NCBI GenBank assembly: GCA_049841155.1
Contig: JASGHI010000004.1
Coordinates: 248,001-312,000 of the forward strand
Source: ZC4RG30 sp049841155
GTDB taxonomy: Bacteria > Pseudomonadota > Gammaproteobacteria > Steroidobacterales > Steroidobacteraceae
DNA: 64,000 nucleotides
Direction: 5' to 3'
Shown in pieces: positions 27,244 through 41,038 of the stretch. Position 1 is the first letter of the stretch, and each line of letters opens with the position of its first letter. Made by a program: the position numbers and the translations under genes. The notes beneath the pieces are model-generated. The model ran no database searches and was not told where the DNA came from. It saw nothing but the letters and a program-made list of their open reading frames with translations.

Positions 27244-27969
27244 GTGACGAACCCCGTCCCCCGCCTGGTCGTACGCACCTACGCTCCGCTGCGCCGCTAT
27301 CTCATCATCGGCGGCAGCGTGCTGATTGCCGCCGTCGCGCTGTATGCCGCCTTCGAGTGGGGGCGGCTCAATGCCGGCTACGACAGCCGCGCGGCGCGCG
27401 CGCAGATCGGCGAGCTGCATGACCAGGTCCGCAAGCTCGAGGCCGACAACCGCCGCCAGCGTTTGCAGCTGGCCTCGCAGGAGACCGAGCGGGCGGGACA
27501 GACGCGCGAGCGCGCGGAGCTGTCCAAGGCCATCGGCGACCTGCAGGCGGAGGTGGGCCGGCAGGCGCAGGATCTGGCCTTCTACCGCGGCGTCGTGGGC
27601 GAGAGCCTGCAGGCCGATGTGGTGCGGATCCAGCAGTTCCGGGTCACGCGCGGCGCCCAGCCGGGAGAATATCTGCTGAAGCTGGTGCTCGGGCGGCCGC
27701 TGCGGCCCGACGACGTGGTGAGCGGCACCGTGAAGATGACCTTCGAGGGCACCACGGCCGCGACGCCGGTCAATCTGGATCTTGCGGCCGTGTCGGACGT
27801 CACCGATGGGACGCTGGACTTCAGCTACCGTTACATCGAGACACTGGAGCAGGCCATACGGCTGCCCGCGGGTTTCCAGCCCGCGCGCACCACCATCGAA
27901 TTGCAGCCGGCGCGCAAGGGGGCCAATCCGGTGCGGCAGACGTTCTTGTGGACGGTGGAAACGGCCTGA
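27244..27969 (+). CDS. Membrane-anchored coiled-coil protein (DUF6776-like)
   Basis: 241 aa from GTG 27244. One N-terminal membrane helix (YLIIGGSVLIAAVALYAAFEWG) is followed by a coiled coil at roughly 55-115 (ELHDQVRKLEADNRRQRLQL) and a compact beta-rich domain. This layout matches a family of small gammaproteobacterial membrane proteins with no defined role. A start at GTG 27166 is possible but would overlap rppH by 64 bases. It lies 10 bases before the bactofilin gene, hinting at a role in envelope or shape organisation. Confidence 0.72.
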   Translation: MTNPVPRLVVRTYAPLRRYLIIGGSVLIAAVALYAAFEWGRLNAGYDSRAARAQIGELHDQVRKLEADNRRQRLQLASQETERAGQTRERAELSKAIGDLQAEVGRQAQDLAFYRGVVGESLQADVVRIQQFRVTRGAQPGEYLLKLVLGRPLRPDDVVSGTVKMTFEGTTAATPVNLDLAAVSDVTDGTLDFSYRYIETLEQAIRLPAGFQPARTTIELQPARKGANPVRQTFLWTVETA

Positions 27970-27979
27970 GGGAGCGGCG

Positions 27980-28363
27980 ATGTTCAAGAAGAAGGAATCC
28001 GCGCCTGGCGCGGCCATCGACACGCTGGTGAGCGCCGCCACCCGCATCCAGGGCGACGTGGCCTTCAGCGGCGGGCTGCACCTGGACGGGCAGGTGGCGG
28101 GCAGCGTGAAAGCCGAGCCTGCCGCCGCGTCGCGGCTGGTGGTGAGCCGCAGTGCGGTGGTGGAGGGCTCGGTGCGGGCCTCCGTGGTGGAGGTCGAGGG
28201 CGTGGTGCGTGGCGACATCGAGGCTCCGGTGCGCGTGGTGCTGGGTCCGGCGGCCCGCGTGGAGGGCAATCTGCACTACGGGGCCATTGAAATGGCCGCT
28301 GGCGCCCGGATCAACGGTAAACTGGTGAAGCTTGGAACACCGGAGTCCGGGACTGCGAAATGA
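27980..28363 (+). CDS. Bactofilin
   Basis: Polymer-forming cytoskeletal protein, 127 aa. The right-handed beta-helix covers about residues 15-115 with repeats such as ATRIQGDVAFSGGLHLDGQVAG and VVEGSVRASVVEVEGVVRGDI. Short disordered ends are typical. The start ATG 27980 has GGGAG 5 bases upstream. The stop overlaps the erpA start (ATGA). Bactofilins place cell-wall enzymes or polar structures; the target here is not known. Confidence 0.92.
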   Translation: MFKKKESAPGAAIDTLVSAATRIQGDVAFSGGLHLDGQVAGSVKAEPAAASRLVVSRSAVVEGSVRASVVEVEGVVRGDIEAPVRVVLGPAARVEGNLHYGAIEMAAGARINGKLVKLGTPESGTAK

Positions 28364-28701
28364 GTGACGCCGACAGCATTCTGTTCACCGACGCCGCCGC
28401 CACCAAGGTGGGCGACCTGATCCGCGAGGAAGGCAATCCCGCGCTGATGCTGCGCGTGTATGTGCAGGGGGGCGGCTGCTCCGGCCTGCAGTACGGTTTC
28501 GAGTTCGACGAGCAGGTCCAGGATGGCGACACGCTGGTGGAGAACCTCGGCGTCAAGCTGCTGGTCGATCCGATGAGCTTCCAGTACCTCAATGGCGCGG
28601 AAATCGACTACCGCGAAGGCCTGGAAGGTGCGCAATTCGTGATCCGCAATCCCAACGCCACCACGACCTGCGGCTGCGGATCCTCCTTCGCTGCTGCCTG
28701 A
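28360..28701 (+). CDS. erpA: Iron-sulfur cluster insertion protein ErpA
   Basis: A-type carrier that delivers Fe-S clusters, for example to isoprenoid enzymes. 113 aa. The three cluster ligands are Cys40 in GGGCSGLQYGF and Cys104/Cys106 in TTTCGCGSSF. The overlap with the bactofilin stop suggests coupled translation. The family is very well conserved and the match is end to end. Confidence 0.95.
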   Translation: MSDADSILFTDAAATKVGDLIREEGNPALMLRVYVQGGGCSGLQYGFEFDEQVQDGDTLVENLGVKLLVDPMSFQYLNGAEIDYREGLEGAQFVIRNPNATTTCGCGSSFAAA

Positions 28702-28711
28702 GCGCCGCGCG

Positions 28712-30223
28712 TTGAGCCGCAATCCGCCCCGCGTGCCGGATGTGCTGGCCGCCGTGGATCTGGGCTCCAACAGTTTCCACCTGGTCGTGGCGCGTTACCG
28801 CGAAGGCCAGCTCATCGTCATCGACCGCCTGCGCGAGATGGTGCGCCTGGCCTCCGGCATCGACGAGGACGGCCGCCTCGACAAGGAAGTGGCGAACCGC
28901 GCCCTGGCCTGCCTTGCCCGCTTCGGGCAGCGCCTTTCCGACGTGCATGCCGACCACGTGCGTGTGGTGGGCACCAGTGCGCTGCGCGTGGCGCGGCGCA
29001 CGCAGTCCTTCCTGGCCCGCGCGCGCGAGGCGCTGGGCCATCCCATCCAGATCGTCGCCGGGCGCGAGGAGGCGCGGCTGATCTACTCGGGAGTGGCGCA
29101 CACGCTGCCGGCGGAGCCGGGGCGGCGCCTGGTGGTGGACATCGGCGGCGGCAGCACCGAACTCATCATCGGCCAGGGGCTCGAGCCCCTGGAGCTGGAG
29201 AGCGTGAAGCTCGGCTGCGTGGCGCTCACCCGGCGCTTCTTCGATGACGGCAAGCTGTCGCGCAAACGCTTCGAGCGCGCGCGGCTCGCCGTGCGGCAGG
29301 AGCTCGAGCCCATCCAGTCCACCTACCAGAGCCTGGGGTGGGATCAGGCCGTGGGCAGTTCGGGCACGGCGCGCGCCGCGTTCGAGGCACAGCGCGAACT
29401 GGATCCGCAGTCGACGATGATCACCGCACGCGGGCTGGAGACGGTGATCGAATCGCTCGTCACGGCGGGCCACACCTCGCAGATCCGCATCGGCGCGCTC
29501 ACCGAGGAGCGCCGCGGCGTGATCGCCGGCGGCCTTGCCATCCTCGCCGAAGTGTTCTCGCAGCTGGGCATCCGCCAGATGCGCGTGGCCGAAGGCGCCA
29601 TGCGCGAAGGGCTGCTGTACGACATGGTGGGGCGCTACCGCAGCGAGGACGCGCGCGAGCGCACCGTGCGCTCGATGCAGCAGCGCTACCACGTGGACAT
29701 GGCGCAGGCCGCGCGCGTCGAGCAGACGGCCGTGGAGTTCTTCACGCAGGTGCGCGAGAGCTGGAAGCTCGATGATCCGCTCGCCGAGCTGGCGCTGCGC
29801 TGGGCCGCGCGGCTGCACGAGATCGGCCTCGACGTGGCGCACAGCGGCTACCACCGCCACGGCGCCTACCTGCTCGAGAATGCCGACATGCCGGGCTTTG
29901 CGCGCGAGGAGCAGCAGCTGGTGGCGCGCATCGTGGGCGCGCACCGGCGCAAGCTCGATCCTGCGCCGCTGGAGGAGCTCACCAGCCCCTGGGACACGCT
30001 CGCGCTGTACCTGGTGATGATCCTGCGTCTGGCGGTGCTGCTGCATCGCAGCCGCAGCGCAGCGCCGCTGCCGGCCATCCAGCTCACGGCGCGGCCGCGC
30101 TCGCTGGAGCTGGCGTTCCGGCTGCGCTCCTTCCGCGATCAGCCGCTGACCGCGGCGGACCTCAACGACGAGATCGATTTCCTGCGCGCCCGCGGCCTGC
30201 GGCTGCGCGTGTTCACGTCGTAG
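28712..30223 (+). CDS. ppx: Exopolyphosphatase
   Basis: Ppx/GppA-family enzyme of 503 aa that hydrolyses polyphosphate (or pppGpp). The ASKHA-fold motifs are AVDLGSNSFHLVVAR, VVGTSALRVARR, VVDIGGGSTELIIG and VGSSGTARAAFE, followed by the HD-like C-terminal part (RLHEIGLDVAHSGYHRHGAY). The start is TTG at 28712, 10 bases after erpA. Its stop overlaps the end of the convergent ppk by 11 bases, so the polyphosphate-making and -degrading genes face each other. Confidence 0.93.
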   Translation: MSRNPPRVPDVLAAVDLGSNSFHLVVARYREGQLIVIDRLREMVRLASGIDEDGRLDKEVANRALACLARFGQRLSDVHADHVRVVGTSALRVARRTQSFLARAREALGHPIQIVAGREEARLIYSGVAHTLPAEPGRRLVVDIGGGSTELIIGQGLEPLELESVKLGCVALTRRFFDDGKLSRKRFERARLAVRQELEPIQSTYQSLGWDQAVGSSGTARAAFEAQRELDPQSTMITARGLETVIESLVTAGHTSQIRIGALTEERRGVIAGGLAILAEVFSQLGIRQMRVAEGAMREGLLYDMVGRYRSEDARERTVRSMQQRYHVDMAQAARVEQTAVEFFTQVRESWKLDDPLAELALRWAARLHEIGLDVAHSGYHRHGAYLLENADMPGFAREEQQLVARIVGAHRRKLDPAPLEELTSPWDTLALYLVMILRLAVLLHRSRSAAPLPAIQLTARPRSLELAFRLRSFRDQPLTAADLNDEIDFLRARGLRLRVFTS

Positions 30224-32297
30224 CCGTGCCGGTGAAGCGCTCGAGCAGCGTGAGCTGCGCCGAGAGGCCGGGCGGATCGGCGGGCTGCACGCGTCGCATA
30301 GTGGCCTTCGGCATCCAGCGTCCAGGCGTCGCGGGCGTCGTCGAGGTACAGCTGCAGGTCGTCGCGCATCTGCCGGCGCAGCGCCGGGTCCAGCAGCGGG
30401 AAGGCCACTTCCACGCGCCGGAAGAAGTTGCGCTCCATCCAGTCTGCACTGGAGAGATAGACCTCCTCGGCGCCGTCGTTGCCGAAATACCAGACGCGCG
30501 GATGTTCGAGAAAACGGCCCACGATCGGAGCGCACGCGGATGTTCTCCGACACGCCGGCAACGCCCGGGCCGCAATACGCAGGTGCCGCGCACCACGAGG
30601 TCGATCTGCAACGCCGGCGGCCGAGGCCCGGTACAGCGCATCGATCACCTGCGGTTCGGTGAGCGCATTCATGCGCGCCATGATGCGGCCCGGCGCGCCC
30701 TGCGCGCCGCGTGCTGCGTCTCGCGCGCGATCAGCTCCATGAGCCGCGCATGCAGCGTGAACGGCGATTGCAGCAGCCGCCGCAGCTGCGGCGTGCGCGT
30801 GAGGCTGGTGAGCTGCAGGAACAACTCGTGCACGTCGGTGCAGATGGCTTCGTTGCAGGTGAGCAGGCCGTAGTCGGTGTAGGCGCGCGCCGTGCCCTGG
30901 TGATAGTTGCCGGTGCCGAGGTGGCAGTAGCGGCGGATGCCCGATTCCTCGCGGCGCACCACCAGGATCATCTTGGCGTGCGTCTTGTAGCCCACCACGC
31001 CGTACATCACGTGCACGCCGGCTTCCTGCAGCCGCGTGGACATGGCGATGTTGGCTTCCTCGTCGAAACGCGCGCGCAGCTCGATGATTGCCGTGACGTC
31101 CTTGCCGGCCTGAGAAGCGGCGACCAGCGCATCGACGATGGGTGAATCGGCGCCGGTACGGTACAGGGTCTGCTTGATGGCGAGCACGGCCGGGTCCGCC
31201 GCGGCGCTGCGCAGGAAATCCATCACCGGCGCGAAGCCCTGGAAGGGATGGTGCAGCAGCAGGTCACCCTCGCGGATCTGCGCGAACAGGTCGGCCCAGC
31301 CCGCAGGGTTGGGCAGCGCTGCCGGCGCAAACGGCGGGAATTTGAGGTCCGAGCGGGCGACCAGGTCGTAGGTGGCCGACAGCCGGTTGAGATTCACCGG
31401 CCCGCTCACGGTGTAGTGGTCGCGTTCGCCGAGCGAGAACTGCTGCAGCAGGAAATCCACGATGTCCGGCGGACAATCCGCCGAGGTTTCCAGGCGCACG
31501 GCCGCGCCGTAGCGGCGATGCGCGAGTTCGCCTTCGACGGCGCGGCGCAGGTCGTCCACTTCCTCGTCGTCGACGAACAGGTCGCTGTTGCGGGTGACGC
31601 GGAACGACCAGCAGCCGTGCACTTCGACGCCGGGGAACAGCAGCGCGATGAACTCCGCCACGACGGCCGACAGCAGCACGAAGGCGCGCTCGCGGCAGGC
31701 CTTGGGCATGGGCACCACGCGCGGCAGCGAGCGCGGGGCCTGCACGATGGCGAGTTCGCTGTCGCGGCCGAAGGCGTCCTTGCCCGACAGCTGCACCACG
31801 AAGTTGAGGCTCTTGTTCTGCAGCCGCGGGAAGGGCCGCGCCGGATCCAGCCCCAGCGGGCTCAGCACCGGTTCGATGTCGGTGCGGAAGTATTTCTCCA
31901 GCCAGGTGCGGTCTTCCGGTGACCAGTGCTCGCTGCCCACCAGCCACACGCCCGCTGCGCGCAGCGCCGGCAGCAGCTGCTCCAGGCAGGCGTACTGCGC
32001 GCGCATGAGGGCGGCGGTGCGCTCGTGGATGGCGTCGAGCTGCTGGTCGATGGGTGTGCGGTCCGGTCCCGATGTGGCCGTGCCCAGCTCCACCAGCTGC
32101 TTGAGGCCGGCGACGCGGATCTCGAAGAACTCGTCGAGGTTGCCCGAGCAGATGCACAGGAACCGCAGCCGCTCGAGCAGCGGCAGCGCCGGATCCAGCG
32201 CCTGGGCGAGGACCCGCTCATTGAATGCCAGCAGTGACAGCTCGCGGTTGATGTAGAGCTGTGCGGGGGCGGGGGAGTCCATATGCTTGCCGGCCAT
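30213..32297 (-). pseudogene. ppk: Polyphosphate kinase 1, frameshifted C-terminal third
   Basis: PPK1 makes polyphosphate from ATP. The first 520 or so codons are intact (YINRELSLLAFNERVLAQA, SGNLDEFFEIRVAGL, KQTLYRTGADSPIV, GTGNYHQGTARAYTDYG). From about 30710 down to 30290 the frame changes at least five times, yet every piece still matches PPK (MARMNALTEPQVIDALYRAS, IDLVVRGTCVLRPG, SENIRVRS, VGRFLEHPRVWYFGNDGAEE, RRVQPADPPGLSAQL). Each break is repaired by removing single bases, so they look like one-base insertions near 30690-30706 (two), 30610, 30566, 30526 and 30300. Starts: ATG 32297 or 32282. Sequencing error or real decay are both possible. Confidence 0.88.
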
Positions 32298-32312
32298 GCT
32301 CGCGGCCGCCTG

Positions 32313-33433
32313 TTACAGTCCTGTGACACGGCCCCGGTACAGCGCCCCGAGCGGGCGTGGCCCGCGCGCTCCGGTCACGGCAACGAGATTGCCGGCCGCG
32401 CCTTCGAGGAAAGCATGCGCAAGCCACGCAAAGCCCGCGGCTTCCACCTGCTCGGGCGCCACGCCGTACCCGGCCGTGGTGGCCACCTGCGAGCCGGGCA
32501 GCCGCGCTGCGAGACGCCGCAGCAGTTCGAGGTTGCGTGCGCCGCCGCCGCAGATCAGCACCTCCGAGGGCCGCGCGCGCGCCAGGTGCAGGATGCCCTG
32601 CGCAATGCTGGTCGCGGTCAGTTCGCACAGCGTGGACTGCACCACGGCGGGCGGCAGCGCGCGGCCCGCCAGACGCTCATCCAGCCAGGCGCGGTGGAAC
32701 AGCTCGCGCCCGGTGCTCTTCGGCGGCGGCAGCCGGAAATAGGCTTCGGCCAGCAGGCGTTGCAGCAGTGGCGGGTCCACGGCGGCCGAGGCGGCCAGGC
32801 GGCCTTCGTCGTCATACGGGCGCCCCAGATGCTCGCGCGGCCCACAGATCCATCAGGCAATTGCCCGGCCCGGTGTCGAAGCCGCTGACCCCGCCGTCCG
32901 CCCCCAGCACCGTGATATTGGCGATACCGCCGATGTTGACCACCACGCGGGTGTGGCCGGGTGCACCGAAGGCCGCGGCATGGAAGGCCGGCAGCAGCGG
33001 CGCGCCTTCACCGCCGGCGGCAAGATCGCGGCGGCGGAAATCGGCGACCACATCGATGCCGAGACGCTCGGCGATCAGATTCGGATCACCGATCTGCAGC
33101 GTGTAGCGCGGCGTGCCACGCGGCCGGTGCAGCACGGTCTGGCCGTGGCTGCCGATGGCGCGCACCGCATCGGCGGTTGACGCCGCTGTTCTCCAGCAGC
33201 CTTGCCGCGCACTCTGCGAACACGGCGCCCACGGCAGCATCGAGCTGGCCGTAGTCATCGAGATTGCAGCTGGCGGGATCGGCCACTGCCTGCCGCAGGC
33301 GGTGGCCCAGTTCCGGTGGATAGTCCAGGTGCAGCGCCGCGCGGACCTGGTGTCCTGCAGGGGTGATGTCCAGCAGCACGGATTCCACGCCATCCATGCT
33401 GGTGCCGGAGATCAGCCCGGCATAGAGCGCCAT
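32313..33433 (-). pseudogene. anmK: Anhydro-N-acetylmuramic acid kinase, two frameshifts
   Basis: Kinase that recycles anhydroMurNAc to MurNAc-6-P. From ATG 33433 the N-terminus reads LYAGLISGTSMDGVESVLLDI, with the family Gly/Ser loop. After a shift near 33166-33178 it continues as IGSHGQTVLHRPRG, VVNIGGIANITVLG and GFDTGPGNCLMDLW. After a second shift near 32831-32845 it ends with EVLICGGGARNLELLRRLA and the usual C-terminus. Each break is mended by removing one base. The reconstructed length of about 372 codons fits. It sits 7 bases after the M23 gene and 15 before ppk, so the three may be one transcript. Confidence 0.87.
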
Positions 33434-33440
33434 GGTTGAA

Positions 33441-34776
33441 TCAGCGCGCGGCGGCGAGCGTGGCCGTGCCGGCCGCGGGCGTACCGTCCAGCTGCGCCAG
33501 CAGCGGCGCTGTCTGGGCGAGGAAGTCCGCACGGATCGATTCGGCAATGGGTGGCCCCGGCTCCGAGCGGCGGATGGCCACCTGCGGATCCATGTGCACG
33601 CCGCGCTGCACATATTCGAAGTGCAGGTGCGGGCCGGTGGCAAGGCCCGTCATGCCCACGTAGCCGATCACCTCGCCCTGGTCCACGCGGCTGCCGGAGT
33701 TCACGCTCTTGGCGAAACGCGACAGGTGCCCGTAGCGCGTGACCACCTGGTTCTGGTGCTCGATCTCCACCACATTGCCGTAGCCGCCCTTCACGCCGCG
33801 GAAACGCACCTTGCCGGCGCCGGCGGCGCGCACCGGCGTGCCCAGGGGAGCCGCGTAGTCGACGCCCTGGTGGGCGCGGATGGTGTTGAGAATCGGGTGG
33901 CGGCGCTGCGGGTTGAACACCGAGCTGATGCGGGTGAACTGCACCGGCGACTTGAGGAAGGCCTTGCGCAGGTTCCTGCCGTCGGGAGTGTAGTAGTCCA
34001 CCTTGCCGTCGGCGTGCTGGTAGCGCACGGCGCGGAAGGTCTTGCCGTTGTTGGTGAATTCCGCGGCGAGGATGTCGCCTTCGCCCACCGTCTGGCCCTC
34101 GTGGCGCAATTGCTCGTAGAGGACATGGAAGGAATCCCCGGCGCGCAGGTCCAGCACGAAATCCACGTCCCAGCGGAAGATCTCCGCCAGCTGCATGGTG
34201 GTGGCGTCCTTGAGGCCCGGCCCCCATGCCCGCCACGAACAGTGAGCTTTCGATCACCCCCGAGGCGCTGACGGGCACCCGCTCGATCGGGATCTCCTCG
34301 ATGCTGGCCACGAAGCCGGCTTCGTCGTCGCGCTTTACCTTCAGCGTCTGGCTCAGCGAAAGCTGGCGCTCCAGCCCGACCAGTTCGCTGCCGCGATGCA
34401 CCAGCGTGAGCAGATCCCCCGGCCGCAGCTTGTCCAGCGCAGTGCGCATGCCTTCCACTGCCCGCAGGTTGGCCAGATCCGTGAGCGAGAGCTCCAGGCG
34501 CCGGAAAATCCGGTCCAGCGTGTCATTGCGCTGGACCTTCACTTCGATCTGCGACAGGCCGGCCTGAGCCGCTTCCAGGGCGGCATCCAGAGGAGTGTCT
34601 TTCGGGTCGACCGCGCTTACGGCCTCAGCGGCCACATCGGCCGTGGAGGCCGATATGCGGGGGAGGTGGGTGTAGATGCCGGCCCAGGCCACCAGGGCGC
34701 AGCAGGCCAGCTGGCCGGTGCGCAGCAGCAGGCGGGAGGAGCGGGGCGCGGGGCCTCGGTAGGGGGGTGCAGTCAC
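33441..34776 (-). pseudogene. M23 murein endopeptidase (MepM/OapA-like), one frameshift
   Basis: Envelope peptidase with an N-terminal membrane anchor (LACCALVAWAGIYTHL), a LysM/OapA-like region (QRNDTLDRIFRRLELSLTDL) and a C-terminal zinc peptidase domain: HQGVDYAAPLGTPV (first ligands), YGNVVEIEHQNQVVTRYGHLSRF and GLATGPHLHFEYVQRG (HLH). The frame changes once near 34216-34222. Removing one G restores GMGAGLKDATTMQLAEIF. The GTG start at 34776 has a TAGGAAT ribosome site. The order M23-anmK beside tyrS and an rRNA operon is known in Pseudomonas. Confidence 0.87.
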
Positions 34777-34941
34777 AGCAAATTCCTACCTGAATCAGCA
34801 AATTAGGCGCGGGAAAGCGAAGCTAACTTATTGCGCCGCGCTGCGTCAACGACAAAGCCCCGCCGGAGGGAATTTGCGACCGGCTGCACAGGGCAGCCCC
34901 TGTTATCAAGGTTCGGGCACGAGCACAGTGGTGCGAACATA

Positions 34942-35446
34942 ATGGAAGAGACGATCCAGCTCATCGGCCCGATGGCAGGCGCTGATCGTCGCCATTGCGC
35001 TGATGTGGCGCTATTTCGAGCTCCTGAGCTTCCGCCCGCTGCAGGACATCGCGCAGCTGCGCTGCGAGATCGACGCTGGCCGCAATCCGCGCGACGTGAA
35101 GTTCGAGCTCGCCGAGGAGATCGTCGCGCGTTTCCATGACCGCGATGCCGCAGGCGTGCGCGCAGAATTTCATTGCGCGTTTCTCGCAGAAATCGCTGCC
35201 CACCGACCTGCCCCTGCAGTTTCTCTCCGGCGCCGACGCCGGCGGCCTGAAGCTTGCCGCGGCGCTTAAGGAGGCCGGCCTCGTCGCCAGCAACTTCTCG
35301 AGGCGAACCGCAAGATTTCCGAGGGCGCGGTGAAGGTCGACGGAATTGCACCACGGACCGCGAAACCCGGCTTTCCGTGGGCGCGGAGCACATCCTGCAG
35401 CTGGGTCCGCCCCTTCGCGCGGGTGCAGGTCTCGCCGCCGGACTGA
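34942..35446 (+). pseudogene. tyrS: Remnant of tyrosyl-tRNA synthetase gene
   Basis: The C-terminal part of TyrS is recognisable in pieces: ALMWRYFELLSFRPLQDI, ELAEEIVARFHDRDAA, FIARFSQKSLPTDLPLQF, GGLKLAAALKEAGLVASN, then the S4-like tail, ending TGA 35444-35446. At least four frameshifts separate the pieces (near 35157, 35295, 35347 and 35410). ATG 34942 begins MEETIQLI, which resembles a TyrS N-terminus but jumps within about 15 codons into the C-terminal third, so roughly 250 codons, including the HIGH and KMSKS catalytic motifs, are missing. A cell needs TyrS, so either another copy exists or this is an assembly fault. Confidence 0.75.
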
Positions 35447-35504
35447 CATTTTCGGCCGTTGCGGCCGGCTCCCGCAGGCGCATAAACGTCATACGATTGC
35501 AACG

Positions 35505-35532
35505 TTGACAGCCTCTTTGCCAGGGCTATACT
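35505..35532 (+). promoter_or_regulatory. rrn promoter P1
   Basis: TTGACA (35505-35510), a 16-base spacer and TATACT (35527-35532), followed by the GC-rich discriminator GCGCGCCCC typical of stringently controlled stable-RNA promoters. It lies about 300 bases before the 16S gene. Confidence 0.85.
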
Positions 35533-35608
35533 GCGCGCCCCTTGATCGAGTCGCCGCGGTGCACAACGACCCCGGTGGCGAGGCGAGGAAAGAAGGTAGA
35601 AAATAGGG

Positions 35609-35636
35609 TTGACGGCGCAGCGCTTCTAGCTATACT
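35609..35636 (+). promoter_or_regulatory. rrn promoter P2
   Basis: TTGACG (35609-35614), a 16-base spacer and TATACT (35631-35636). The -10 and discriminator TATACTGCGCGCCCCTT is identical to that of P1, 104 bases upstream, so the two start sites look like a duplicated module. Confidence 0.82.
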
Positions 35637-35703
35637 GCGCGCCCCTTCGTCGGCCGGCCTGCAAAAGGCAGCCGGCAAATCCCCGGAGTCCCTAGCGGCC
35701 CGG

Positions 35704-35766
35704 TGCTGTTTAAAAATTCGGCAGGTAATTTGTGTGGGGACTCGCGTCATGCACTTGGGTGCATGA
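35704..35766 (+). promoter_or_regulatory. rrn leader antitermination region (boxA) and hairpin
   Basis: TGCTGTTTAAAAATT at 35704-35718 matches the rrn boxA, and TGTGTGGGGACT at 35731-35742 matches the sequence that follows boxA in enterobacterial leaders. A perfect 8-bp hairpin (TCATGCAC, loop TTGG) occupies 35747-35766. Together they form the Nus-dependent antitermination leader. A further boxA-like TGCTCTTT lies at 35803-35810. Confidence 0.7.
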
Positions 35767-35832
35767 CCGAGTGACCAAAAGTCCAGCTTATGGGCCTTTG
35801 ATTGCTCTTTTTGTTTGAAAGCTCAAAACCTT

Positions 35833-37371
<1,539 letters not shown>

Positions 37372-37481
37372 AAGAGACCGCACCCAGTAAGTGGCGCGAG
37401 TTCCCAGCACAAATTACCTGCCAGTAGTTCGGGCAGCGGCTCACAGTAGCCAGCGATTGAACAACGGGCTGCAGAACATCT

Positions 37482-37558
<77 letters not shown>

Positions 37559-37575
37559 GATGTCCCCGTGAAATT

Positions 37576-37651
37576 GGGGCCATAGCTCAGCTGGGAGAGC
37601 GCCTGCTTTGCAAGCAGGAGGTCATCGGTTCGATCCCGATTGGCTCCACCA
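37576..37651 (+). tRNA. tRNA-Ala (TGC)
   Basis: 76 bases including CCA. Anticodon TGC at 37609-37611, acceptor GGGGCCA/TGGCTCC with the G3-T70 (G-U) pair that is the alanine identity element, T loop TTCGATC. It follows tRNA-Ile by 17 bases in the rrn spacer. Confidence 0.97.
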
Positions 37652-37702
37652 ACCTCGCGCCCGAACACGCACAGTTTTATTCGTCTGGCCAAGCGCCGGG
37701 CG

Positions 37703-37717
37703 TGCTGTTTAAAAATC
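37703..37717 (+). promoter_or_regulatory. boxA copy in the 16S-23S spacer
   Basis: TGCTGTTTAAAAATC repeats the leader boxA at 35704 almost exactly and stands before the 23S gene, as spacer boxA elements do in other rrn operons. Confidence 0.7.
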
Positions 37718-37832
37718 CGGAAGTCTTGTTTTGACGCTAAGTTTTCAAGCGAAAGATATATCGATTATTGAAATCTCTTGAGAATGTCGCGTTCGCAATG
37801 TGAATCAGCTAAATCGTAACCCCGGAGACTCC

Positions 37833-37844
37833 TTGGGGTTATAT

Positions 37845-37851
<7 letters not shown>
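37833..37851 (+). other. 5' arm of the 23S processing stem
   Basis: TTGGGGTTATATGGTCAAG pairs with 40741-40759 at 18 of 19 positions. The duplex encloses the 23S gene and should be the RNase III processing stalk. Confidence 0.7.
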
Positions 37852-40748
<2,897 letters not shown>

Positions 40749-40853
40749 TATAACCTCAAGCGGTCACACGCTTGTGGGTGACGCATGCGATTTGGCGATT
40801 CACATAATGTTGAACGCGACAGGCGTTGAAACAAGACTCTCCGGATTCCGTTT

Positions 40854-40970
40854 TGCCTGACGGCATTAGCGAGCGGGAACCACCCGATCCCATTCCGAAC
40901 TCGGAAGTGAAAACGCTCTGCGCCAATGGTAGTGTGGCTTCAGTCATGCGAGAGTAGGTCACTGTCAGGC
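40854..40970 (+). rRNA. rrf: 5S ribosomal RNA
   Basis: About 117 bases. The 5' TGCCTGAC pairs with the 3' GTCAGGC; GAACTCGGAAGTGAAA and GGTAGTGTGG are the usual internal blocks. It follows 23S by about 105 bases and precedes a strong terminator. Confidence 0.95.
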
Positions 40971-40978
40971 TCTTATCG

Positions 40979-41014
40979 AAAAGCCCCGATCACGCAAGTG
41001 GTCGGGGCTTTTGT
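40979..41014 (+). terminator. Rho-independent terminator of the rrn operon
   Basis: AAAAGCCCCGATCAC and GTGGTCGGGGCTTTT pair through 15 positions (one T-G wobble) around a GCAA loop and end in a T-run, starting eight bases after 5S. Confidence 0.9.
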
Positions 41015-41038
41015 CTGTGCGCAGGGGATGGATTGGCA

